NCBI GenBank assembly: GCA_018417955.1 | Contig: JACTVC010000017.1 | Location: 806,001 to 870,000, forward strand | Direction: 5' to 3' | Origin: Laccaria trichodermophora | Lineage: Eukaryota; Basidiomycota; Agaricomycetes; Agaricales; Hydnangiaceae | DNA: 64,000 nucleotides | Shown here: positions 23,371-34,386 of the stretch, piece after piece | Position numbering within the stretch: the stretch's first letter is position 1 | How the letters are laid out: every line of letters begins with the position of its first letter | The notes under the pieces: generated by a model | Told to the model about the DNA's origin: nothing | Seen by the model: the letters and a program-made list of their open reading frames with translations, nothing else | Database searches by the model: none | Translations under genes and position numbers: made by a program

Positions 23371-25231
23371 GCACTGCCCAGGTCACCATACTGGGGAACA
23401 TCTCGCTCAGGCATTCCTCCATGTCCTTGAACGAATCAAAATTACCTCAAAGGTAAGGAAGTGTTGTCGTTCTATAAATTTACACTCATTCAAATTTTTA
23501 GATCGGCTGGGTCACCCTTGACAATGCATCAAACAACGATACATTTATGATCACACTTGCCGCAGAGCTCCAGGCACTGCACATTCCTTTCAATGCTGTG
23601 AAACGCAGGATCCGGTGAGTGTATCATCTTTCAAAGTATGGGTTGGTGTTCATCAATCACAAAAGTTGTTTTCCTCACATCGTCAATCTTGCGTGCAAGG
23701 CAGTGCTTGCATCAATTACAGAGCATAGAGATGTATTTTCTGATTCTAATCCTGTTGTAAACATTCGCACTCTTGCCAATGCAGTACATTTGTGCATGAT
23801 GTGGAAGTTTTGGGATATCTTTTATTCATTTTCTCAGATTTGGTCATCATCACTACGGTGCCAGTACTTCAATGAGATTGTGAAGACCATGCACCAGAAG
23901 GAGCTCCAGCTTCTCTGTGACATTGATACATGTTGGTCGTCAACCTTGCTGATGATTGAACGTGCACTGGCACTTGAACTCGAAGCGGTTTGTCTTTGAT
24001 GTTTTCCAATGATTCTTTTTGAATTAATCTATTTTAGGCCATCACCAAATTTCTAAGTACTGCTGAGTTTGACGACCTTTGTAAATATGAGCTTAGTGAT
24101 TCGGAGTGGGACAACCTTGCTCTAGTTAGTGAAATTCTTCTGGTAAGTTAATTTTCTGGTAGATTTTCGGAGCTTTGCATTACATCATGCTTTCCGACTA
24201 GGTTCCACATGCATTCCAACAATGCTTATCATCAGAGAAGACACCTACCCTCTGTGACACAATCCCCTCATTTGAGGCGATGGTTCAGAAGTGGATTGAG
24301 AAGCAGGAGGAAGATCCTGAGACAGATGTGATAATTCAACAAGGCCTTAACAAGCTCAACGTTTACCGTGAGCAGGTGAACTTGGTTCCTGCATATGTTG
24401 TGGCAATGAGTAAGTTCAGTCAGTTTGGACCCTTGCAATATTTGTACTCATGAACATCAAATCAAGTACTCACTCTGTCAATGAAGTTGCAGCATTACAC
24501 TAAAACTGCACCTGAAAAAGTCGCATGGGCGAAGGAGTTGTTTATTCGTGAGGTAAGCAATTGTCATTGGTCAACAATCATATACCTCACAATTGACTTT
24601 GACAGATGCGACCATACCATCACACACATACTTGCACTCCGCACACTACTCCCCAGCCTGCAGCTCAAGATCCCCAGAACACACCTTCTCGGCGGCGGCG
24701 AGATTGCTCATGCTTGGTGTTTACGGCATCACCCGATGAAGTGCTTGGGTTCACTCAACCGTCCACTACTTCAGAGCGCAACCTGGAGGATGAAGTTGAG
24801 GCACATCTTCTAGATTCACAGACAGGTACAAGTAGCATCCAGTACTGGCAGGCAAGTCTTGTACCCTGAGTTACATTCACGGCTCGCACTTGCTCACATT
24901 CTTTTAGGAAAATCAGCTACACTTCCCTACATTATTTGCTGCAGCTTTAGATTTTCTGCCCATCCAAGGCTCAGCAGTCCCATGTGAACATGTCTTTTCT
25001 TTGGCAAAAGAGACCATGGCACCTCATCGTAATCGCATCAATGCTGAACTGATGGAAGCTTTGCAGATGCTCAAGTTTGCCATCAATCAAGGACGTGGGC
25101 TTGATTTCACCTCTGGAACAAGTAAAGAATCAGAGTTACAGACATTGGAGTTATCTATGAGTGAGGAGGTAACAGTTCCAGAGGACATAAATGCATTTAT
25201 TCAGTCCCTACTGATTGTGGATGAGATATGA
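23371..25231 (+). pseudogene. hAT transposase, C-terminal part (split gene)
   Basis: It continues the transposase after the nested insertion. In order: PGHHTGEHLAQAF, an intron, IGWVTLDNASNNDTF (second catalytic-Asp block), then FPHIVNLACKAVLASI and a 55-nt intron at about 23786-23840. LLCDIDTCWSSTLLMIERAL follows. The C-terminal dimerisation region contains LHFPTLFAAALDFLPIQGS, VPCEHVFSLAKETMAPHRNR and a final LMEALQMLKF. The stop is at 25229-25231. All the hallmark hAT blocks are present, and I saw no stops inside exons. Confidence 0.88.
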
Positions 25232-25409
25232 ATTCTATTTTTCGTACTGCACCCAAATAGGATGTGAGCCATCAGCTTAGCTGTAGCTGAACCAAAGCCA
25301 CCCTGAACCAGCCAGTCTAAATACAGCTCAGCTTGGTGCCTAAGCCCTGGATACAGGAACTGATGGGAGCCAAGCCAAAGCTGAGCTAAGCTGAGCCATG
25401 GCAACACTA

Positions 25410-25417
25410 GCGAGGAC
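25410..25417. repeat. Right 8-bp target site duplication of hAT element
   Basis: GCGAGGAC, identical to 9107-9114, directly follows the right terminal repeat. Confidence 0.9.
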
Positions 25418-26758
25418 CCAGAAAAGCACTGAAGGCGTGTCGTTGACTGTAGATTCCGTGAGATATTGCTTAGGAACGTCGAGCCAGAACTTCGAAGATG
25501 CAGACATTCGAGTGACTCTTGCCGTTGGCGGTGTCCAGCATCTGCCGTCGTCAAGACATCGCCAAGACGAGTGAGTGGTATTTGCCAGGAACGGCACGTC
25601 CTTCGAATGATCGCGCCATGTAGCCAAACATAAGCGCAAACTTGGGCGGGAGTTATTCTTAGCACCTGCCTTTTATATTTAAAGTTCAAGGCGGAATCTC
25701 AGAACTGGATCAATGTCAGTTGATCTTATGTCATCGATCCTCGCGTGTCCTCCCGCGTTCATGACAATCAAGATTTAAATAAATAAAAATGTTTTCAACA
25801 TTTGACACTCATAAATTGCGTTACTGCTCTCCTCTATACACTCTTCGTCTTTTTCATCCGATAACTGAGGGTGCGTAATCATAGCGACAGGGACACTTTT
25901 TTTTTCCGACTCACGTCTTGAGAAACCATATGATCTGACCGAGGAACTTAGATGACCGTGTTGTAATGAAGTATCGTTTAGCGGGCCGCATCTTGTCTAT
26001 GACGATATACAGTGTTATACTGGTTCCCCATTCTAGATTTCCTGTCATTTTTCGTCCCCAGGCCAGTGTACAACAACCATATAGAGTGATAAAACAAAGT
26101 CATTCCCGCTACGTTAGTAGTGGGTCTTGTGGTGGGTCGTCGGGTGGGAAAAAATTCACGTGCTGCACGTGCCACTGAGACATCACGTTTCTTCACACGG
26201 TCATATGCTACTATGCCCCACACTCAATACAGCCATTGATGAACAAGGGGTAGACGACCAAACCTCATCTTTTTATGTAACATACATTTCTTGCACATGA
26301 CGGCCTGCTTTGAGCTAATACATGTCTGCAAACCGTGTATATAATGCATGTCTGCCCTTTGTGTCCTATTTCTTTTTTTTATATGGTGACTCTGTGATCA
26401 CATTTGTCATGAACCTGAAAGATGTTCAGTGATATTAATTTCTCTTTGAATTGGGTCCTGACTGTTCAATTATTTCTGGTATATAGAATGTGTCATTTCC
26501 TCCACACGCCAACGGATGTCCCGTTTAATTCAGCCTGTACTTGAATATATCACATGCGAATCGCGATACGCATTTGGAAAAGATACGCACTGTGGATTGT
26601 CTATTGGCTCTCTTGAAACAAGCAACATGAGCATGTGTGTTGCATAAGAATAACAGAAATGTGCATTTATTGGCATGACAGCTGACATCACATTAGACCT
26701 ATCAGCACAGAACACCTTGGACATATAAGCATTTGCTAAAGCCTTTCGTCACTTCGCT
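25418..26758. other. Flank of hAT insertion and repeat copy R1, no supported gene
   Basis: At 25430-25640 the minus strand has protein-like text in more than one frame, possibly the gene hit by the hAT element, but I cannot reconstruct it. 25785-25985 is copy R1 of a dispersed repeat also found at 27.5 and 38.2 kb. Confidence 0.35.
25785..25985. repeat. Dispersed repeat copy R1
   Basis: It shares TTGCGTTACTGCTCTCCTCT, ACACTCTTCGTCTTT, GACAGGGACAC and GAGAAACCATATGATCTGAC-like runs in order with R2 (27505-27730) and R3 (38225-38445). Confidence 0.75.
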
Positions 26759-27192
26759 CTATCGTCGCCGGTCAAAAACAGATTGGGATACATCAGCCAC
26801 AGCTAAAAGCAAATGCATGATACAGGTTGAAAATTGAGCAAGGATTGTACCTCTTGTTCTGCTTTGATTATATTTTCTGGTTGATCCATGAAGGTCCTTG
26901 AAAGGTCGAGATGCTGACGAGCCATTCTTCTGATCGACAACTGAGAAGAGAACTTTAATTTAGCATTAAGAAGTGAGCTGCAATGACACTCACCTTCTAT
27001 CGGTTAACATATGCATCCGAACAATGGGGTTTCAATGATTGGCGGATGTGTTTGCTCCAACGGACAGTCAATACACCTTGTGTGGTTGTCGCTTACTAGC
27101 TCACCTTTAAAGGAATTGTACCTGGAATCTGTATGATGACCACATACTAAGACTTTGAAACCATTAGTTAGAAGGAAAATCTTACGAGGCAT
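26759..27192 (-). CDS. Possible small gene of unknown function
   Basis: Unrecognised. A minus-strand reading with short introns gives a protein of about 90-100 residues. The first part has a Cys/His pattern (CGHH... then CIDC). The last exons read MARQHLDLSRTFMDQPEN and AVADVSQSVFDRRR, then TAG at 26759-26761. Joining the parts needs a weak GTTAAC donor near 27005. RNA evidence would settle it. Confidence 0.3.
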
Positions 27193-28010
27193 CGTGGCAG
27201 AAAAGTAAAGTAAGATGAAAGATCAATGACCGGGAGACGAAATGGCCATACTGTGCTGTTACCTCCATTTAAAAAAAAAAAGAAGATGAGCTAAGTGAAT
27301 GTATAATTTAACATTCAATTAAAATAGACCGTAGCGGGCCATGCGGCTTGCCGCGCTGCGTTATTAGATTGCAATTGGAGTCCGTTCCGATGTGATGGGA
27401 TTAGTAAGCACCAAACACAGACAGATCTTGGCACAAATGCACTGAGTGACCTTATCTTACACCCCTTTCCATAGATGATAGTACCCTCAAAAAGAGACTA
27501 ATAAAAAAAAACGTGTTTCTTCATTTGGCGCTCATAGATTGCATTACTGCTCTCCCCTATACACTCTTCGTCTTCCTCATCTGATAACTGAGGGGGCGTA
27601 AACATAGTGGCAGGGACACATGTTTTTCGACTCCCTCTCGAGAAACCATATGATCTGACTGAGGAAGTTAGATGTCAATGTTATGATGAAGTATGCATTC
27701 GTACCTCTCCTGGCATTCCGCTGGCCTCGATGGAGAGTAGATGACTGAATTTTGTTTTAGCCTTTCGCAGAACAAGTGTTGTTCTTCAGATAAACTACTC
27801 ACCGACTCGTGTCGATCGACCCTATGCCATTGCACATCTTGATCTAAGCATCAGTTCTTGAATAAGAAATGTAATTCCGAAGATAAAGTCTTACAGATGT
27901 TGATAGTCGGACCTCTCCTGGTGAGATTCTGCTGGCCTCGAAAGGGAGTAGACAACTGAATGAATGTGTCTAAGCCTTTAGCAGAACATGTGTTGTTCTT
28001 TACTACTCAC
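27193..28010. repeat. Repeat copy R2 and tandem gene-derived sequence
   Basis: 27505-27730 matches R1 and R3. After it, a unit containing ACCTCTCCTGG, GAGTAGA and ACTGAAT occurs twice (about 27710 and 27910), with splice-like ends on the minus strand. It appears to be the decayed 3' part of a minus-strand gene whose 5' part is the NVG-motif exon at 29.5 kb. Confidence 0.5.
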
Positions 28011-28017
28011 CGCCCTA
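28011..28017. repeat. Left candidate target duplication of element at 28022
   Basis: CGCCCTA lies here and again at 29408-29414. Four extra bases separate the left copy from the terminal repeat, so the duplication is approximate. Confidence 0.6.
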
Positions 28018-28021
28018 GTAT

Positions 28022-29407
28022 TAGGGCTGCGCACCGTCCGTCTGGACGGGAACGGCCGTCCACTAGACGGGTGGTGAACGGGTAAGTCTCGTCCGTCCCC
28101 CGTCCCGTCAATGTTTCCTTTGGGATCTCAACGAGGACGGTACGGGGACGGAGGCGGCCGTCGTACAGGTGATGGTTGTCAACGGCTGTTTATTAATGTG
28201 TGTAGTGATGAATATCTACAGCCTGTATCTAGTGAGGGTTGACGAAGTTGCAAGGATGACGGCTTGCAAGACGAAGGTCCTAAAAACGCAAAACGGCATG
28301 ACCATAACTCAGAGCCACATCTTGCTCACATCGTCTGGAGGGCCTGTGCTGTCCAATAGAGTTGAAGGAGGGCAACTGAAGCGCAAGGTGGGTGTTGCCA
28401 GGGTTAGATGACATGTATACATACCTCGGGGATGTCTTGTTTGGAGAGTGAAGGCGTATGTCAGAGTCTAAGAATGTTATTCTTTTCAAATTCTTTTATT
28501 GGAAAGAAACAGGTTGAGAAGAAGAGGGCAGTCGCCCGTTCTGCAGCTGAACAAAACTTGTGAAGTGATGAGCGTAAATATAGATCAGGGATCCAAGTAC
28601 AAGCCCCCGCATCCCATCCACCTTCAAGTTCAGGTACCAAAATATTTCGCGTGTTGCAACGGCTACGACCTGGAATACTTCCAGCGCCAATGTCACCGCA
28701 ATGGCCACTTATTCTGTATGAAGACGTCGCAATTAAATGGGACCATAAAATTTGTGTGCGTCTGAAGCAACGTACCAAGGCTGACTTAGGTAGCAACATA
28801 GACCCTGCTGGGTCATGTCAGAGTGGGCTGCTGAGGATGTAAATGAGGTTTAGTCAACATTCGTTATCACGGACGCGAAATCGTTACTCGCAATGGAGAA
28901 GAGACGGTAATACGCACTCGACGAAAATTGGAACAGATTCTGTTCTCTACTCCTTATTCCTCTGGAAAGATTACATTTTGCAAAGACTCGAGTTTCGGAT
29001 CCAAGGTGTTTGAGATGCATAGGCGCCAAATGTAACCTGTAGTAACAGCAAACGTGAGCACACAGTGAGTTCACAAGAGGGAGGAGAAGCACTGACCGAA
29101 CTTGCTCGTAACGCTTGATAGAGTCTCCCAGGCAAAATCACCGTTGACAGAAGGATTACACGCCTAACTCGATGGAAGGGAACGGAAAGATACATCGTTG
29201 ACGTCGATGTTGGCGTGGTAGAAAATTTTCCCACACATCGCCGTCCGTACCGTCCAGACGGCCGTCTAGGTGACGGTCATAGACGGGTGCTATCCGTCCC
29301 GTCCACCGTCCCGTCAGAATCTTATCCCAAGCCGAAACGGCGACGGGTAGAGCACCCGTCTAAACGTCCCGTCCAGCCGTCTTGGACGGGTACGGTGCGC
29401 AGCCCTA
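28022..29407. mobile_element. Non-autonomous hAT-like element, 1386 bp
   Basis: It starts TAGGGCTGCGCACCGTCC and ends with the complement GTACGGTGCGCAGCCCTA. Both ends carry dense GACGGG/CCCGTC motifs (28030-28160 and 29240-29395) as subterminal repeats, as expected for transposase binding sites of hAT elements. No transposase is encoded. The interior has only short unrecognised frames. It interrupts the duplicated segment A, and the matching site in segment B (about 38760) lacks it. Confidence 0.82.
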
Positions 29408-29435
29408 CGCCCTACGCCGTCGCACATCTTGATCT

Positions 29436-29805
29436 AAGTACCAGTTCTTGAATAAGAAAGTGATTCCGAAGATAAAGTCTTACTAATGTTGAAAGTGATG
29501 CGATTATAGTCGCGTCCAACACTATTGAGCTCTCCGCCAGAGATGACGGGCATTGAAGCCCCTTGGAGAATCGACGGCCTGACGTTCAGATTGTCCGGGT
29601 TAGCGATGACGGCTCCGCAAGTAGATAATGACATACATACCCATCGTTCACATTCGCTTGTCCTGATAAGTCCCCTGAGTCCATTTGAGCCAAGAAGTCT
29701 ACAGTTTGCGCCTGCTCCTTGAAGTTCAAGTTGAAAGAGTGTAGGCGCCGATGGGGCGCCAAGTTGAAAGCTTCGCATAGCCTTCCCACTGAAGCCTTCC
29801 CACAC
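29436..29805 (-). pseudogene. NVG-motif gene fragment, segment A
   Basis: A minus-strand exon reads IIANPDNLNVRPSI-like text (here AVIANPDNLNVRPSILQG) followed by MPVISGGELNSVGRDYNRI. The ISGG-x-x-N-x-VG-x-x-YNRI pattern is common near the N terminus of agaricomycete NLR-like and orphan proteins (family memory, not checked). Downstream exons of a complete gene are not seen. The paralogous copy is at 38645-39007. Confidence 0.5.
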
Positions 29806-32800
29806 ATGACACTGCTAAATGACTTTTACTACGCTGTGTCCTGGGCAGATTGCGAGTTGCGTATGTACCGCTGCCGACAAGTCGGACATAGTCTGCCTTT
29901 GGATGATACCGTAGCTGTAGTAGCATGCCAGTGGTGCGCCGTCTGCACTATCAGCAGGACTTCTTGATCTAGCTTGGTGTGTCATTGGCGCTAGACTTCA
30001 GTGTTTCCCATTTGTCTGCCAATATTCAAGCTTCAAAGCTTCAAGCTTAAGTATCATACCTTTCATTAACTGTAAGCAGGGTCCTCAAACTAAACTTAAA
30101 GGGACCTAGTAAGCATTCGATTATGTGTGACGTCACACTTCAAAACGAACTTCTTCAAACTGCTTGCTGTTGATTGACCTGTTACTTTAGTTTTACAAAG
30201 TGACTTGTCATCTGTGGCTTCGCGATCTCTCTCTTACTGTGACTGTCGCCTACACCAACACGAACACCACCCCAGACAGATCGTTCTTCCAAACTCACAC
30301 AAAACAGCCGAAAATGGGGAGGGGGAGAAATTCAACACCATCTAGAGCCGAAGAACATCTAACTGTATAGTGCGAGGCGCCTGTCCAGAAACTCAGGAAG
30401 ACATTCGCGGACTCGGACGTAACTGAAGAGAAGACGGAGGGGAGGTACTTAGGGTGGGATTTAAATTGCGTCTTTGGCTCTGTTGCGTTTGGTGCTTATC
30501 GACGAGGAGTACTAATTCTGCTCAAGTTGTTCAGCAGTCGGCCATACATACCGCTTCCAGATCTCGCGCTAGGAGCTGGCTGAGCTACATAGTCACGATG
30601 CCAAATACTGCGCCAACGCCGCAGAAACGACACGTACGTCCCCTCTGCAGCTCAGTCCTCCTCCGTCTCTGACCCAGCCCCCTAGAAGCCATGACCTACA
30701 CGCCCTGCGCCGTAATTATCAAAATATGGCAGGGCTCGATCACCACTAGGACAACTTTTAGACCAGCAACAAACCTCAAACATGCCGTTAGCCTGGGGAA
30801 CCTACTGGAGATACGTACCCACGATGTGCAGCAAACTTCGAGGCGAGGAGATGCCGAAAGATTCAAAGGTTCGTTCCATTTTCTTTCCTGTCCTTTTCCC
30901 AGTTCTAACAAAGCCATACCACTAGCCAGATTCATGCATAGTACTATCATCCGATACGCTAGCATCTACATCGGTGTCGCGGGTACTCCTACCCTCTTCC
31001 CTTTCCCTCCTTACCTCTCTCTTCACAGATGTGGACCCACCAAACGTCCTCTATCAGCCTCCCTTGGAGCTCCGGACGCTCCTCAATATCGACCTTCCCT
31101 CACGTTTATACCTATACGAATCCGCAACGACCTGCTTGAAGGGAAAAATGTTGCTCATATGCCATACAGATGCAACGTGGACGACCGAGTTTATGGGTTT
31201 GTGAAAGAAAATGCGTGGAAGGGTGGAAGGTTTATGCAGTTTGAGGCGGTTTTGCACGCATATAGGTGCTTGAGATGAGATGAGGATACTATCGGAGGGG
31301 TTTGCCTCACCTTTGCTTTGGACTCAACGACTCAAAACGACATCCTTCTCTCCGCAGCCCAACTTGCCCATCGTCCACCAACGGAGCCGTCCCCGTTAGC
31401 ATTCATAGATGTTCCCTCAAATCGCCCAACCCCTTCTTCACTCCGTTCTTGCACCTCCTCTTCCGTCTCAACCTCAGAATTCAGTCCATTTTCGTGATTT
31501 GGAACTCTGCCGCCAATGCCATCAACGTCAGACGACGACTTGACACTTCCTTCTCCGTGGTTTAATTCCCGCAGAGAAGAGTCATCCTATGAAGGCGAGA
31601 ATGGTCCACCAGAGAATTCTCACCTCTCCCTGTCCCCTCCTCACCACACAAAACCCCTCATGCCCCGAATCATTGTTCGCCCCCTGTTACTCAAACCACC
31701 TTCAAACCACTCCCTCTCAAACCATCTTCCACTGCCCTACTCTCCCTGCCTTACCTCCTCCTGGCAAATGACAAAACAGAAGAAGCCTCGGTGCTGATAT
31801 ACCCACCACCACCTATCCCAACGGTCGTCCGTTCCTCGTCTGCCTCTTCTTCCATTTTCTCCTCTTCCTATTCTAGCCAAATGCCACCTCTCGCCACTCT
31901 TCCGAACCTCCTCATAATCCTTTCACTCTCGCGTACCACGCACCTCAGCCTCATCTTGCAGGCCACCTCCAAGCTTATACATCTTCGAAACGGACGATTA
32001 TTTCTCTGTGTTCTCGTTTCCCTCTGCGAAGGTGACCTGGACTTGCTAAGCGCCTGTAAATCGGACGACTTTTGATTTTGAATTTTGAAGTGGACTTGGG
32101 CAATGGGCATGGATGTGGGGGGTGACGATGATGAAGAGTATCCGACGATGCTGTCCCTCTCGCTCCGACCTTTGAGCCCCAAGGTCAACGTGGAAACGGA
32201 CATCGCCAAAGGCCTTGAAAGAACTCTGACCACGCGCTTCTGCGCAGCCCACCTTCCCTTGGCGACGTCTTACCCCCCATCTTTTCCCTTCGCAAGTGAC
32301 CACCTTCTCTCCAGTCCAGTTGACAACGTTATCAGGTCCGCGAGGAACATGAACGACGTGGTCCTTCCCCTAAACTCTTTTTATGATGTCTTACTTATGC
32401 GGTCCTATGTACTTCGTACATGAAGTCCTCCTCCCTCCCCTGCATGCAAAGTTTGGTGGCTTTTTTGTCGACGTGGCTAGGTTTCTGAATCAATGCTTTC
32501 GATTACGATGTATCTATTTTATCGCTGTCATTTTTATCTACACGCAGTTGTTTGTAATTAGGTAGGTCATTCCCCCCGGAAACATCATGTTGATACTATA
32601 CTGTTGCATTAGACCCGGGAAGCCCTGTCTTAAATTTTGTGGCAAGAGGCTTTGTGGAAGGGTTCAAACTAAAAAATGTGCCGACTGAGAGGGGGTGCCG
32701 AGTGGTAGGGCGTAATAGATTTCAAGAAGACCATTCCTCCCTGATGCAACCTCAGAAGGAAATGATTATGTATAGGTAGCAGCTGCTTTCCGTGACAAGC

Positions 32801-32813
32801 GTACTAGTATGCT
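29806..32813. other. Segment A of a duplication: decayed coding sequence
   Basis: This stretch aligns colinearly with 39.15-41.4 kb at an offset of about 9.15-9.2 kb. Coding-like scraps occur in both copies: a block ending with FVKENAWKGGRF (31.18 kb) and Pro/Ser-rich text at 31.5-31.8 kb. Neither copy keeps an open gene. A 112-codon frame at 32085-32423 has no recognisable motif. Confidence 0.45.
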
Positions 32814-34386
32814 TTAAAGACGATTCAAAGCGCACCGTCTGCATACAGAAAGAGAACAGTTTCTACAGATCTAGAATATCGGGGGCAAAATCAGTAACTA
32901 TCCAGCGTCAAGCGAGGACGCAACATACCTTCAAAAAGAGGGGAAGATACTGTTGACATTCCTCACATGTTCCTCCATGACGGCTCTTCCAAGAATGCAT
33001 GACACAATCATGATTCATCTGCAACGTCCGAGCCCTCTCCTGCACCAGCTCCTGGAACACGAGCGGTTGCTCTACCCTAACAGCCACCCCCACCTCATTC
33101 TCCACCCTCCGCTCAGCAGCGACCACCAACCTCTGATCATCCCACTGATCGCATCCACAGTTCTTCCACGGTACAGCGCAGAGGTAACAGAACTGCGTAT
33201 GGCACCTGCACGTCATGTGGTAGCATCCGTGCTGCAGTTCAACGATCGCATGGCACCCTGGGCAAGTCTGCCAGTGCTCGGCTAGTGCGAGTGCCTTGAG
33301 CTCTTTGACTGCGGCGTTCTCGCTACAGTCTCCTGCGTCGTGCCCGGCTTGCTTGCATGAACAGCAAGTCAGGCTTTGACATTGCGGGCAATGGATGGCG
33401 GTGAACGCTTCAACGGCCTCTGATGATCCAAGGAAGGCGGAGCAGGTTGGGAGGACGCAGTAAACGCGAGTTTGCGCGGGCGTGCCAAACTCACGTAGCT
33501 TGGCTTCGAAGAGAGAACGAAGACGAGCATTGAGGAAGGTGGAGGCTTGTTCGGGTGGAATGGGTTGTTGACAGCATCGGAGCGGAAAGAGGGATTCGTC
33601 CCGTGTGAAAGCTTCGACCAAGGAAATAACACAATCTCTACAGTAGTGGTGGTCGCAGGATGTGTGCAAGCACTCTTGGAAGCGGATGTAGTCGTTACAG
33701 ACCGTGCATGCGACCCTGAGAACAAGAAGCATGAGCGTTAAGATGAACTAGAGATGAGCAAGATCCTCGACCTCTTGTGCCGATCAATGCTGGGGCCAGC
33801 GGCCGAGGTATGGGAGATGTTCCTTGACGGAGTGATCACCGGCACTTCGCCTATCCCTCTATGTGTGCTCTCTTCCCTGTCGACTTGGTTTGGCGACGGT
33901 CCGACAGTGCTGGAAACACTGAAATAAGCATAAGGCTCACTGAGATCAAGATTATACATACTGAGAGGGTGGGGGTTCAACAAAAAGCGTTGGATCCTCA
34001 AGCAATTTCTGCGTCGGGGTGGGCTCAGGCAAATCACCGCCCTGCGACAAAATCTCCGCGACACGATGGTCTTCCGCAGCTGCTTGCTCCACAATGGAAA
34101 AAGCATTTAAAGTATTCTGATCCGTCTGAAGGGCAGCACCGATGCTTCTGGCCAGTTTAGCGTCCTCGAGAAACGTGCGCCACTCATTCAGTTGTTCATT
34201 CTGAATTTCAAGGGCCATCTCATGGTCCGAGCGCGGCTTGTCAGCCCGGCCTTTACCCTTACACGCGGAGGTGAGTTCTTCGAGGTCTTGCTGTGCAAGC
34301 TGGGCTATTAAGAGCGTGGTTTCGAGGTCGGCTTCGTAGATGGATTGTTCTTGATCAAAGAGTGAAAGAGAAGAACCCGACGACAT
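32814..34386 (-). CDS. RBR-type E3 ubiquitin ligase, copy A
   Basis: RING-between-RING ubiquitin ligase, expected to take ubiquitin from an E2 onto its own cysteine and pass it to a substrate. Four exons fit: 34386-33962, 33919-33782, 33715-32929 and 32870-32814, totalling 1407 nt (468 residues) in frame. The N-terminal 190 residues are helical and acidic with a KGKGRAD basic patch. RING1 begins VACTVCNDYIRF and includes CDHHYCRDCV. The IBR domain has YCVLPTC, CPQC and CSCKQAGH. RING2 has CPGCHAIVELQHGCYHMTC, where the Cys in HGCYHM is the expected catalytic residue, then FCYLC. The last exon encodes a short Cys-rich tail, ICRNCSLSVCRRC. Paralogue: copy B at 41977-43557. Confidence 0.85.

Larger units (their letters stand above)
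9115..25409 (+). mobile_element. hAT transposon, 16.3 kb including a nested KDZ element
   Basis: The terminal inverted repeat starts TAGTGTTGCC(G/A)TGGCTCAGCT at 9115 and its complement ends at 25409. It is flanked by a perfect 8-bp duplication. Subterminal sequence is rich in AGCTGAGC/GCTCAGCT-type words at both ends. The transposase gene is on the plus strand, in two pieces around a nested insertion (12421-23370). Without the insertion the element would be about 5.3 kb. The split transposase frame has no other obvious lesion in the parts read, so the nested insertion may be what inactivated it. Confidence 0.88.

Noticed and set aside
27193..28010. Long terminal repeat retrotransposon
   Set aside because: The repeated R copies lack TG...CA ends, primer-binding sites and any gag-pol text. 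They fit duplicated gene debris better.
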